A stretch of DNA of 8,362 nt, from contig DATBDZ010000301.1 of assembly GCA_036276235.1 (NCBI GenBank), forward strand, positions 1 through 8,362, read 5' to 3'. The translations under genes and the position numbers were made by a program. The notes beneath the pieces were generated by a model. The model was not told where the DNA came from and did not search any database. It saw only the letters and a list, made by a program, of their open reading frames with translations. The DNA comes from JANWHF01 sp036276235 (lineage in GTDB: Bacteria; Planctomycetota; Phycisphaerae; Tepidisphaerales; Tepidisphaeraceae). Of this stretch, positions 1 through 5,829 are shown in pieces (positions within the stretch are counted from its first letter, which is position 1; every line of letters starts with the position of its first letter).

Positions 1-235
1 CGCGGGATGCGGAGCCGCCTCCAATTTGGAAGAATCCGTGTCCCGCATGAGGTGGGTTGATTATTTCGTGGGTTGAGGGGGAGTCAAGTTTGGGGAGGGA
101 CGGAGGGACGGAGGGACGGAGGGACGAAGAGGTGGACCAGCGGTCCAACCGCTACGCGGGCTGTCGCGCAAAAATGAGAGGACCTTACAAATTCATAGCG
201 TAGCGGTCGGACCGAAGGTCCACTTCTCCAATCGC

Positions 236-300
236 GTCCCTCCGTCCCTCCGTCCCTTCGTCCCTATGTTCCTTCGTCCCTATGTTCCTTCGTCCCTGTC
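236..300. repeat. Tandem octamer array GT(C/T)CCTNN
   Basis: Eight successive 8-bp units starting at 236, 244, 252, 260, 268, 276, 284 and 292 all begin GTCCCT or GTTCCT. The units at 260-275 and 276-291 form an exact 16-bp duplication (GTCCCTATGTTCCTTC twice). The array is cut by the IS at 301 and resumes at 1799 with GTCCCTGTCCCTCCGTCCCC. Unit number is likely to vary between strains through replication slippage. Confidence 0.8.
292..300. repeat. Left copy of 9-bp target-site duplication
   Basis: GTCCCTGTC directly precedes the left IS end, and the same nine bases follow the right end at 1799-1807. The target is itself an octamer array of near-identical sequence, so part of the match could be pre-existing repetition. 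A precise insertion with duplication remains the simplest reading. Confidence 0.6.
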
Positions 301-321
301 GGGTGCGTGACACTTTAGGCG
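301..321. repeat. Left terminal inverted repeat of the ISKra4-type element
   Basis: These 21 bases, beginning GGGTGCGTGACACTTTAG, are the exact reverse complement of 1778-1798. The match extends one base further outwards (300/1799) by chance of the flanking sequence and stops at once on the inner side. Confidence 0.92.
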
Positions 322-379
322 ATTAGAGGATCGTGTAAGATGGGATTATTGGTTGAGACCCAATTTCATGGAGGATGCC

Positions 380-751
380 ATGGCTGCAAGAACGACACGG
401 ACGGAAGCTCGCCAGCGGCTGCTGAAGACGTTTCAGGCCGCGTTGGATCGGATGATCCCCGAGGATGAGTCCGAGCCTTTGAGGGGGACGAGTTTTGGCG
501 ACTGGGAGGACCAGGCGGACGCGTTCAAACGAGCGGTGATTCCCACGCTGCTTGAAGAGCGTGCGGCCTTGGAACACAACGCACAAGTTGCAGGCGGAGG
601 ACACTGCCCGCACTGCGGCTCGGATTCGGTCTACCTGGAGAAGCAGACCACCCATCCGGAGGTGCTTTCGCCGGACGGACCGGTGGTGATTGCCAAGCAG
701 CACTGCCGCTGCCGCACTTGTGGCGGCTCTTTTTCCCCCTCAAAATCGTGA
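380..751 (+). CDS. ISKra4-type transposase, N-terminal part (first frame)
   Basis: This frame encodes the DNA-binding front of the transposase. The ATG at 380 is preferred over the in-frame TTG 353 and ATG 368 because GGAGGA (370-375) lies four bases upstream. The product is 123 residues: a charged helical region, then two cysteine pairs, CPHC (residues 76-79) and CRTC (111-114), that probably bind one zinc ion. It ends in CGGSFSP, just where homologues continue into the catalytic region, and then meets TGA at 749. The frame is therefore incomplete alone. The missing part follows in the +1 frame after CCC-T at 737-740. It could also act alone as a DNA-binding regulator, as first-frame products do in some two-frame IS. 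Family assignment is confident; function as a separate protein is not shown. Confidence 0.8.
   Translation: MAARTTRTEARQRLLKTFQAALDRMIPEDESEPLRGTSFGDWEDQADAFKRAVIPTLLEERAALEHNAQVAGGGHCPHCGSDSVYLEKQTTHPEVLSPDGPVVIAKQHCRCRTCGGSFSPSKS
735..741 (+). other. Putative +1 frameshift site CCC-T in the ISKra4-type transposase
   Basis: The first frame reads TCT TTT TCC CCC TCA. If the proline tRNA on CCC (737-739) slips one base forward to CCT (738-740), reading continues CAA AAT CGT GAC (Q-N-R-D-W). This joins the zinc region to the catalytic domain and yields about 467 residues. CCC followed by U is a classic shift-prone +1 context. The same place is also a TTTTTCCCCC homopolymer junction, where a one-base deletion or a sequencing error would look identical. 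Confidence 0.5.
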
Positions 752-1784
752 CTGGGCGTTGCCCTCGGAAGCGGATCTCACGCCGCACGCGGCCGAGCGA
801 GTTTGCCGGGAGGCGACGCAAAAGTCATTTGACGAGTCGGCGCGGTCGCTGAACCTGGACTGGCAGACACACCTGGACGGCAAACAGGTGCAGCGTTGGT
901 CCGAGGCGTTTGGGGATCGGGCGGTGCGTGAGCGTGACCGGGCGGTTCTGGCGCATCAGCAGGGCCAGCGGCCCTGCGGCCCGCCCAACGCGCCGGCGCT
1001 GCTGGTGATCGGAGTAGATGGGGGACGCTATCAAAGCCGCGAGAAAGACCCGCGGACCGCCAGCCGCTGGCGCGAGGACAAGGTGGGCACGGTCAGCAGC
1101 TATCTGCCCGGCGACGGGACCGAGCAGCATCCCCCGCAAAAACTGCTGACGACGCACGTGGCGACGGCGCGCGACGCCGCGGCGTTGGGCCAGATGATCT
1201 GCCTGGAAGCGCAGCGGCGAGGATTGCGGGAGGCAAAAGCGGTGACTCTGATAGCCGACTGCGCCAATTGGATTGATCCGCTACACGAGGCGTACTTGCG
1301 TTGTTGGCCGCGTATCGCCGACTACGAACATGCCGTGGAACACCTGTGGGAGGCCAGCCGCGCCGTACTGGGCGATGCGCCGGGGGTGCCGAAACTGGCC
1401 GGCCACTTGGAAACGCTTCTGTACGATGGAAAGGCCAGGCGTGTGATCACGCTGCTTGAGAAAGAGGCGAGCAAACTCGGCCCGCCGCAGGACCACGATG
1501 GCGAGCAACATCCCCGCCGCGTGCTCGCTCGCGAGATCGGCTACTTCCAGCGCAATCAACAACACATGAACTATCCGCACTACCGGGCCAAAGGATGGCC
1601 CATCGGCTCGGGCAACACCGAAGCCGGCGTCAAGCAATTCAACAAACGGGTCAAAGGCACCGAGCAATTCTGGAGCGAACGCGGCATCGAAGCCATCCTC
1701 ACGCTTCGCGCCATGTGGATCTCGCAAGACCAGCGATGGGCCGACTACTGGAAGTCAAGAGCTGCGTACAGAACCGCCGCCTAA
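738..1784 (+). CDS. ISKra4-type transposase, catalytic part (second frame)
   Basis: This frame carries the RNase H-like DDE domain that cuts and joins the IS ends. The open frame extends back to about 690, but only sequence after the CCC-T site at 737-740 resembles transposase. Numbered on the joined 467-residue protein, the likely acidic residues are D213 in VIGVDGGRY, D314 in IADYEHAVEHLW and E414 in PIGSGNTEAG. The typical sequence LIADCANWID precedes the second aspartate. The C-terminal GSGNTEAGVKQFNKRVKGTEQFW segment is a hallmark of the family. TAA at 1782-1784 falls within the right inverted repeat. All three candidate catalytic residues are present and there are no other interruptions, so the enzyme may be active if the frameshift is made. 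Residue assignment is by motif position only. Confidence 0.85.
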   Translation, partial: PQNRDWALPSEADLTPHAAERVCREATQKSFDESARSLNLDWQTHLDGKQVQRWSEAFGDRAVRERDRAVLAHQQGQRPCGPPNAPALLVIGVDGGRYQSREKDPRTASRWREDKVGTVSSYLPGDGTEQHPPQKLLTTHVATARDAAALGQMICLEAQRRGLREAKAVTLIADCANWIDPLHEAYLRCWPRIADYEHAVEHLWEASRAVLGDAPGVPKLAGHLETLLYDGKARRVITLLEKEASKLGPPQDHDGEQHPRRVLAREIGYFQRNQQHMNYPHYRAKGWPIGSGNTEAGVKQFNKRVKGTEQFWSERGIEAILTLRAMWISQDQRWADYWKSRAAYRTAA

Positions 1785-1798
1785 AGTGTCACGCACCC
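1778..1798. repeat. Right terminal inverted repeat of the ISKra4-type element
   Basis: These 21 bases, ending TGTCACGCACCC, are the exact reverse complement of 301-321. The transposase stop codon TAA (1782-1784) is built into this repeat. Confidence 0.92.
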
Positions 1799-1844
1799 GT
1801 CCCTGTCCCTCCGTCCCCAAGAATTTTGACTTTCCCCCCCCAAC
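1799..1844. repeat. Right remnant of the interrupted foldback element
   Basis: GTCCCTGTC (1799-1807) is the second copy of the apparent target duplication. CCTCCGTCCCC continues the octamer array, and TTGACTTTCCCCCC (1826-1839) mirrors the outer left end of the element (75-87). Removing 301-1807 restores an unbroken array that runs into this end. Confidence 0.65.
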
Positions 1845-1854
1845 TTGTCACAAT
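1826..1854 (+). promoter_or_regulatory. Possible sigma-70-type promoter TTGACT-N17-CACAAT
   Basis: TTGACT (1826-1831) and CACAAT (1849-1854) are spaced 17 bases apart and match the consensus at five and four of six positions. Transcription from here would start near 1861, about 35 bases before the ATG at 1896. The -35 box coincides with the terminus of the foldback repeat, so the repeat may supply the promoter. It is a sequence match only, with no experimental support. Confidence 0.35.
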
Positions 1855-1895
1855 CACGCGGCTCAACCTCTACGCAATTTGAGGAGATGTCTTCG

Positions 1896-3797
1896 ATGCG
1901 CGCACCTTGGAAATCCACACCGATGAAAAGCATTGCAAGAACCCGTTTCGTGGCTGCCGTGATCGCGGCGGCGGCGCTGCCGGCGCTTGGCGCGGGGCCA
2001 GCCGCCTCCGTCAGTTCCAGCGATGAAGCCAAAGTCTTCCAGCAAAAGGAAACCGGCTATAAGGAAATCGCCGCGGCCGATCAATCATTCGCCAAGATCG
2101 CCGAATCGCAGGTGGCGATTCAGCGACTGGTGGGGCGGATCAACGCGCTGACGCGGCAGATCGCCGCCAACAATCAGGCGATCGCCGGCCTTAATAAGCT
2201 GAATCCGACCAAGGCACTGGAAGTCCAGGCCAAGGCGCTGGCCGCCGCCAAGTCGGGCGCGACGGCGTGGTTCCCCAGCGATAACGATGTCGCCGCCGTC
2301 CCTTCGCTGGCGATGGCGCAGAAGAAGGTCGCCGACGTTCAGCAGGAGATTTCGGCAAAGCAATCCGCGCGCGGCGATCTTGAAAAGCAGCGCGGCACCG
2401 CCTCCACCCAGGCTCAGCAACTGTTTCAGCAAGCCGACGGACTGAACGGCCAACAGGGGCTGGATGTTTACACGCAGGCTTGCGCCCAACGGAAATCTGC
2501 CGCCGATCTGACAGCGCAGATGGAGGACATTGACGCAAAGCTCGCGCTGCTTCAGAAGGATCTTTCGCTCGCGCAAGCGCGCCAGAAGCAAGCCGAAAGC
2601 GCCGTCGCGAGGATTGAGGAACTGACCAAGGCAACGAATGACGGCTGGGCCGCCACGCAAAAGCAGATCGAATCTTACACGGCGATGTCCACCGCGCTGC
2701 TCAACGGCAGCGGGGCGGCAACGCAGCCCAGCGGCCCGCCGGCATCAGTTGCCGACGCGCTGGCCGCGCTCAACGCGGAAGTGACGGCAGTCGCCGCCAA
2801 CCGCACAACCGCCGATACCCATCTCACCGCCGCCAGCAGTGCCTTCAGCCAGGCGGCAAACGCCAGCCGCTCCATCGGCCAGGGTTATAAAGCCCTCAAG
2901 GGTGAGCATCCGCTTTCAGCGGAGATGCCGGCGTGGGACGCGTCGCTCACCGTCTTTGAAGTCGGCGGCCCAAGCCTGCTTAAGGCCCAAGCCGAGCTTC
3001 GCAAAGCGCAGATGTACGCCGACGCCGCTTATGAAGCCGCGGCACGCGGAAGCTCCCTGAAAGACCTCAAGGCGGCTTTGGACGAAGCAAAGCTGACGCA
3101 TAACCTCGTGACAAACAATACAGTTTCCGTCCCCGAAGGCGAAAAGACCGAGGCGGTCCTCAAGGCAAGGACTGAATTCGATAACGCCGCCAAGGATCTC
3201 GATGCGGCAATTTCGTCCAGCACGGGAAACGGTCAGGATGCCGCCAAGCTGACCAAAGCCGTCGAAGAATATTCGTACGGCGTGTTGCTCCGAACGATTC
3301 AAGATGACAAATCATCAGAGCACCTCAGCAACGCGCGCGACTTGGTCGGGCAGGTAAAGATGGCGCTTCCGCCGCTGCCGGCGGAGATGTCGCCCAAGGC
3401 GGAGCCGTCTGGTGCGCCGGCGGGCGCCGCCGCAGCACCAACTAGTGCAGGCGCGAGCACGGCGACAATGCAAAGCGTTGCAGGCAAATATAAGCTCCAG
3501 AGGGGAGATCCAGCCGAAAAGGGAAGCTTTTACTCAATCGCGATCCTCGAGCTTAAGGCGGACGGCACTGCGTCCCTCGCGGCGACGATGCCAAAGATTG
3601 GGCAATTGGAAACTATCATTAATACCAAGGCTGGTGGAAAGTGGGTGCTTGCCGGAGACACGGTGACGCTCACGCTCGACGCCGACGAAACAGGCAAGCC
3701 GGTTCCCGCAGAGGATAAGGAGATGAAGTTCACTGTCGCCGCCGACTTGAAGCGACTAATTGGAGGAGAATCTGCAGAGTTTGTGCGACAGGAGTGA
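1896..3797 (+). CDS. Secreted coiled-coil protein of unknown function with C-terminal beta-type domain
   Basis: I do not recognise this family. The ATG at 1896 is chosen over TTG 1845 and ATG 1887 because GAGGAG (1881-1886) lies nine bases upstream; at 1887 the same motif would touch the start. The product is 633 residues. Residues 1-37 look like a Sec signal peptide: basic MRAPWKSTPMKSIARTR, a hydrophobic stretch FVAAVIAAAALPALG, then AGPAA as likely cleavage region, with no lipobox. Residues about 45-500 are alanine-, glutamine- and lysine-rich with heptad-like spacing (RINALTRQIAANNQAIAGL, MEDIDAKLALLQKDLSLAQ), so long helices or coiled coils are expected. An Ala/Pro/Ser linker (about 503-526) leads to residues 527-633. 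That end domain starts VAGKYKLQRG, has LELKADGTASL and GGKWVLAGDTVTLTL, and resembles small lipocalin- or NlpE-like beta sheets. Site of action is probably the periplasm or cell surface; a scaffold or envelope role is inference. Confidence 0.8.
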   Translation: MRAPWKSTPMKSIARTRFVAAVIAAAALPALGAGPAASVSSSDEAKVFQQKETGYKEIAAADQSFAKIAESQVAIQRLVGRINALTRQIAANNQAIAGLNKLNPTKALEVQAKALAAAKSGATAWFPSDNDVAAVPSLAMAQKKVADVQQEISAKQSARGDLEKQRGTASTQAQQLFQQADGLNGQQGLDVYTQACAQRKSAADLTAQMEDIDAKLALLQKDLSLAQARQKQAESAVARIEELTKATNDGWAATQKQIESYTAMSTALLNGSGAATQPSGPPASVADALAALNAEVTAVAANRTTADTHLTAASSAFSQAANASRSIGQGYKALKGEHPLSAEMPAWDASLTVFEVGGPSLLKAQAELRKAQMYADAAYEAAARGSSLKDLKAALDEAKLTHNLVTNNTVSVPEGEKTEAVLKARTEFDNAAKDLDAAISSSTGNGQDAAKLTKAVEEYSYGVLLRTIQDDKSSEHLSNARDLVGQVKMALPPLPAEMSPKAEPSGAPAGAAAAPTSAGASTATMQSVAGKYKLQRGDPAEKGSFYSIAILELKADGTASLAATMPKIGQLETIINTKAGGKWVLAGDTVTLTLDADETGKPVPAEDKEMKFTVAADLKRLIGGESAEFVRQE

Positions 3798-3842
3798 ACG
3801 GCGAATTGCTGTGCGGTGCGTGTGCCTGTCGCCGTCCGCTCG

Positions 3843-3882
3843 TGGTGGGCGAGTTTTGTAGGGTGGGTGTACTCGCCCACCA
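3843..3882. repeat. Palindrome A (GTAGGGTGGG...CTCGCCCACC type)
   Basis: TGGTGGGCGAG (3843-3853) pairs perfectly over 11 bp with CTCGCCCACCA (3872-3882) around an 18-nt loop holding GTAGGGTGGG. The block GTAGGGTGGGTGTACTCGCC recurs at 5611 with a single T/C change, and both copies are preceded by GAGTTTT, so this is a partial or diverged copy of palindrome C. It starts 46 bases after the stop of the coiled-coil gene. It lacks a T-run, so any terminator role is unproven. Confidence 0.75.
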
Positions 3883-3925
3883 TTTCCGCTCCTTGGACGA
3901 ATGCCACCATCCGCAAAGAAGACTC

Positions 3926-3982
3926 GGCGGGATAAATCCCGCCCTACGTTGCGCGTTCGTGTAGGGCGGGATTTATCCCGCC
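3926..3982. repeat. Palindrome B: perfect 22-bp inverted repeat with 13-nt loop
   Basis: GGCGGGATAAATCCCGCC followed by CTAC (3926-3947) is exactly repeated in inverse at 3961-3982, separated by a 13-nt loop. Each arm is itself nearly self-complementary (GGCGGGA...TCCCGCC), so the region could fold as one long hairpin or as two smaller ones. ATTTTCTT follows the right arm, giving a weak intrinsic-terminator look towards the plus strand. The arm length and 13-nt loop are shared with palindrome C, which points to a dispersed repeat family. Confidence 0.85.
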
Positions 3983-4051
3983 ATTTTCTTGATCATGCGT
4001 TCTCCCGCAATTCCGCTTCGCCCCGCTCTTTCGCATCTCCGATAGCGCCCG

Positions 4052-4057
4052 TATAAC
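4052..4057 (+). promoter_or_regulatory. Possible -10 box for a leaderless transporter mRNA
   Basis: TATAAC lies nine bases before the ATG of the transporter gene, with no convincing -35 box. A start 6-9 bases downstream would coincide with the ATG. This fits the absence of any Shine-Dalgarno sequence in front of it. The match is weak and may be chance. Confidence 0.22.
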
Positions 4058-4066
4058 CATCGCGAT

Positions 4067-5371
4067 ATGTCCGAAGCCAGCCCGCTTGATGATTCCATTG
4101 CGTCGCAGCAGTCACCTCAGGACACCGCCCCGCCGAAGGGCGCGCTGCTGAGCATCTTTCTGATCGTCGCCACCGATCTGCTTGGCTTTGGCATCATCAT
4201 TCCGCTGCTGCCGTTTTATGTGAAGGTGCCGCAGGATCATCCGTTCAGGGTCACTCTGCTTTTCTCGATTTACTCGATCTGCCAGTTTCTGGGCGCGCCA
4301 ATTTTGGGGATGATCAGCGATCGCGTTGGCCGCCGGCCGGTGCTGATCTTTTCGCAGATCGGCAGCGTGATCGGATATCTGCTGCTGGGGATCGCGACGG
4401 ACATTCATTGGGTGAACCCGATGACGATGCTGATCCTGATCTACGCCTCCCGCGTGATCGACGGCTTCACCGGCGGCAACATCTCCACCGCGCAGGCTTA
4501 CATCAGCGATGTCACCACCCCAAAGAACCGCGCCAAGGGAATGGGAATGATCGGGGCGGCGTTTGGCATCGGCTTCTTCATCGGCCCATTCTTGGGCGGC
4601 GTGCTCGGCGGCATCCGCGTCAGCATCCCCGCTTACGCGGCGGCAGCATTTTCCGGCGTCGCCGCGCTGCTCACTTATGCCCGGCTTCCCGAGAGCCATC
4701 GGCATGTGCAGACCGAAGCCGAGCTGTGGCTGCATCCGAGCAGATTCGTGCCGATCCTTCGCAAATCAACGCTCATGCAGCTCATCCTGATCGCATTCTG
4801 CCTGATGGCGGCGTTCGTGATGATGGAAAGCACGATCGGCCTGTTCCTCAACCGCGCGTTCAACTGGAACCAGCGCAACGTCGGCCTCTACTTCGGCTTC
4901 GCGGGGATCATCATCGTGATCGTGCAAGGCGGCTTGATCGGCCGCTTGACAAAGAGAGTCGGCGACTGGGTCCCCGCGATCGCCGGCCCGGCGCTGGTGG
5001 CGCTCGGAATGCTCGGCCTGATCTGGGTCGGCTGGCGGCCGGTGCTGTGGATTCTTCTGCTCGCCGGCGCGGTCAACGCCATCGGCCGCAGCATCCATCA
5101 GCCGACGATGTCGTCGCTGATCTCGCGCTTCAGCGACCCGCGCGAGCAGGGCATCGTCTTCGGCATGTATCACGGCATCATGAGCCTAGCCCGAGTCGCC
5201 GGCCCGATTCTCGCCGGGCTTACGTATCCGTATCTTCGCAATACGGGCCAGTTCGTCCTCGCGGGTTTCATCGCGCTTGCAATGGCCGTGTGGACGATGG
5301 CGCTGAAGCAGGCGCATCCGGAGTCGGTGCAGGTGCCTGGAAGTGTTGGGCCGGTCGCTGTTGCGGAATAG
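4067..5371 (+). CDS. MFS transporter, TetA-like DHA1 drug-efflux type
   Basis: A 434-residue inner-membrane protein of the usual length for a 12-helix major facilitator; family members exchange protons for drugs or metabolites. Residues 1-25 are a hydrophilic cytoplasmic tail. Helix 1 has DLLGFGIIIPLLPFY (37-51), typical of tetracycline-type exporters. Motif A, GMISDRVGRR (81-90), lies in the loop after helix 2. SRVIDGFTGG (128-137) in helix 4 matches motif B, and FGIGFFIGPFLGGVLGG (166-182) in helix 5 is the antiporter motif C. The second half repeats the fold with a weaker loop (GRLTKRVGDW). The start is the first ATG of the frame and has no Shine-Dalgarno sequence. A 60-residue membrane protein begins eight bases after the stop, so the two are probably co-transcribed. 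The substrate cannot be read from sequence, and no adjacent TetR-type regulator is present, so resistance to any specific drug is not claimed. Confidence 0.9.
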   Translation: MSEASPLDDSIASQQSPQDTAPPKGALLSIFLIVATDLLGFGIIIPLLPFYVKVPQDHPFRVTLLFSIYSICQFLGAPILGMISDRVGRRPVLIFSQIGSVIGYLLLGIATDIHWVNPMTMLILIYASRVIDGFTGGNISTAQAYISDVTTPKNRAKGMGMIGAAFGIGFFIGPFLGGVLGGIRVSIPAYAAAAFSGVAALLTYARLPESHRHVQTEAELWLHPSRFVPILRKSTLMQLILIAFCLMAAFVMMESTIGLFLNRAFNWNQRNVGLYFGFAGIIIVIVQGGLIGRLTKRVGDWVPAIAGPALVALGMLGLIWVGWRPVLWILLLAGAVNAIGRSIHQPTMSSLISRFSDPREQGIVFGMYHGIMSLARVAGPILAGLTYPYLRNTGQFVLAGFIALAMAVWTMALKQAHPESVQVPGSVGPVAVAE

Positions 5372-5379
5372 AGACGAGC

Positions 5380-5562
5380 GTGAACAAACCGATTGATTAT
5401 GAGCCGCTGAAATCCGAGCCCGCGCGGCGCGGGAGCCGCTATTGGTTTGTGTTTTTGGTCGTGCTCGCAATACCCATTGCGTGGTATCTGTTTCTCCTGG
5501 CGGTGATGGGGATACTTACGCTATTCGGCCGCCGCGATTGGCTGGACTATCTGGCCCACTGA
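5380..5562 (+). CDS. Small membrane protein, 60 residues, unknown function
   Basis: A GTG start at 5380, eight bases after the transporter stop, opens a frame ending TGA at 5560-5562. A purine-rich GAGACGAG lies just upstream as a weak ribosome site. The product begins VNKPIDYEPLKSEPARRGSRYW, a charged head, then has about 29 hydrophobic residues (WFVFLVVLAIPIAWYLFLLAVMGILTLF) with a central proline, and ends GRRDWLDYLAH. That stretch fits one long helix or a tight helical hairpin. The hydrophobicity pattern and the tight spacing argue for a real gene over chance. It may partner or regulate the transporter, but that is inference from position alone. I do not recognise a family. Confidence 0.6.
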   Translation: MNKPIDYEPLKSEPARRGSRYWFVFLVVLAIPIAWYLFLLAVMGILTLFGRRDWLDYLAH

Positions 5563-5610
5563 GTTTTCCGATCGTAACACCAGAGTGGGCTGGTCATTTG
5601 ATGAGTTTTC

Positions 5611-5671
5611 GTAGGGTGGGCGTACTCGCCCACCGCGAGCGGCGGACGGTGGGCGAGTACGCCCACCCTAC
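5611..5671. repeat. Palindrome C: perfect 24-bp inverted repeat with 13-nt loop
   Basis: The arm 5611-5634, beginning GTAGGGTGGGCGTAC, is exactly inverted at 5648-5671, with a 13-nt loop GCGAGCGGCGGAC. Each arm also contains GGTGGGCG...CTCGCCCACC-type internal symmetry. It starts 48 bases after the stop of the small membrane gene and is the fuller version of palindrome A. It lacks a T-run, so it is more likely a dispersed intergenic repeat than a simple terminator. Confidence 0.85.
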
Positions 5672-5711
5672 GTGGCTTCTAAAACTACTGGTGATTCGTG
5701 AATCTCGGATG

Positions 5712-5791
5712 CTGTCATGCTGAAGTACTCTGAAGCATCTGGCCCATTCGCGCGAGGCGGCCAGATGCTTCGGAGTACCTCAGCATGACGG
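5712..5791. repeat. Palindrome D: 33-bp imperfect inverted repeat
   Basis: Positions 5712-5744 (CTGTCATGCTGAAGTACTC...) match the reverse complement of 5759-5791 at 30 of 33 positions, with a 14-nt loop CATTCGCGCGAGGC. Two of the three differences keep G-U pairing in a plus-strand RNA. The sequence is unrelated to palindromes A-C. It lies directly upstream of ribF, ending 38 bases before its ATG, so it could affect ribF transcription or mark a third repeat family. Confidence 0.82.
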
Positions 5792-5829
5792 TTGCTAGAT
5801 AATGTCTGCGGGCTCGGTTTGGACGAACG

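Larger units (their letters stand above)
72..300. repeat. Foldback (inverted-repeat) element with octamer-repeat arms, left part
   Basis: No gene is visible in the first 300 bases. The outer left arm has four octamers AGGGACGG (96-127, the last ending GA). They face GTCCCTCC-type octamers at 236-300, which are their reverse complement. Inside lies a second stem: 133-157 pairs with 198-222 at 22 of 25 positions around a 40-nt loop, and each of those arms holds its own GGACC/GGTCC mini-hairpin (134-146, 209-221). At the outer edge, GAGGGGGAGTCAA (75-87) is mirrored by TTGACTTTCCCCCC beyond the IS (1826-1839), so the element once ran to about 1844 without the IS, roughly 260 bp. The architecture resembles a non-autonomous MITE or a palindromic intergenic repeat; I do not recognise the family. 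Bases 1-71 show only the small palindrome TCCAATTTGGA (20-30). Confidence 0.7.
301..1798 (+). mobile_element. ISKra4-family insertion sequence, complete, 1498 bp
   Basis: The ends are a perfect 21-bp inverted repeat starting GGGTGCGTGACAC, and terminal GGG is typical of this family. A 9-bp direct repeat flanks the element. It carries one transposase split over two frames (380-751 and 738-1784), and the stop codon of the second frame lies within the right inverted repeat. The element interrupts the right arm of the foldback repeat. Perfectly matching ends suggest a recent insertion or continued selection on the ends. The family call rests on the transposase C-terminus (PIGSGNTEAG) and the N-terminal zinc-binding CPHC/CRTC pair; the subgroup is not determined. 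Confidence 0.88.

Noticed and set aside
96..300. CRISPR-like array of regularly spaced repeats
   Set aside because: The repeats are contiguous 8-bp units with no spacers, and no cas genes are present.
2085..2660. Long minus-strand open frame opposite the coiled-coil gene
   Set aside because: It is the complement of an alanine-rich GC-biased gene, has no family-like motifs or ribosome site, and overlaps a far better supported gene.
4112..4735. Minus-strand frame rich in Asp/His/Ala opposite the transporter
   Set aside because: Composition is that of an antisense shadow of membrane codons; no start signal or recognisable domain.
4408..5379. Plus-strand open frame inside the MFS gene
   Set aside because: Arg/Pro/His-rich shadow of the transporter. 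Only its tail from GTG 5380 onward, after the transporter stop, looks like a real protein.
5798..5803. GATAAT as a -10 box for ribF
   Set aside because: No -35 element at a suitable distance; the upstream bases belong to palindrome D.
5563..5829. FMN riboswitch upstream of ribF
   Set aside because: The gap consists of palindromes C and D; none of the conserved RFN-type segments is visible.
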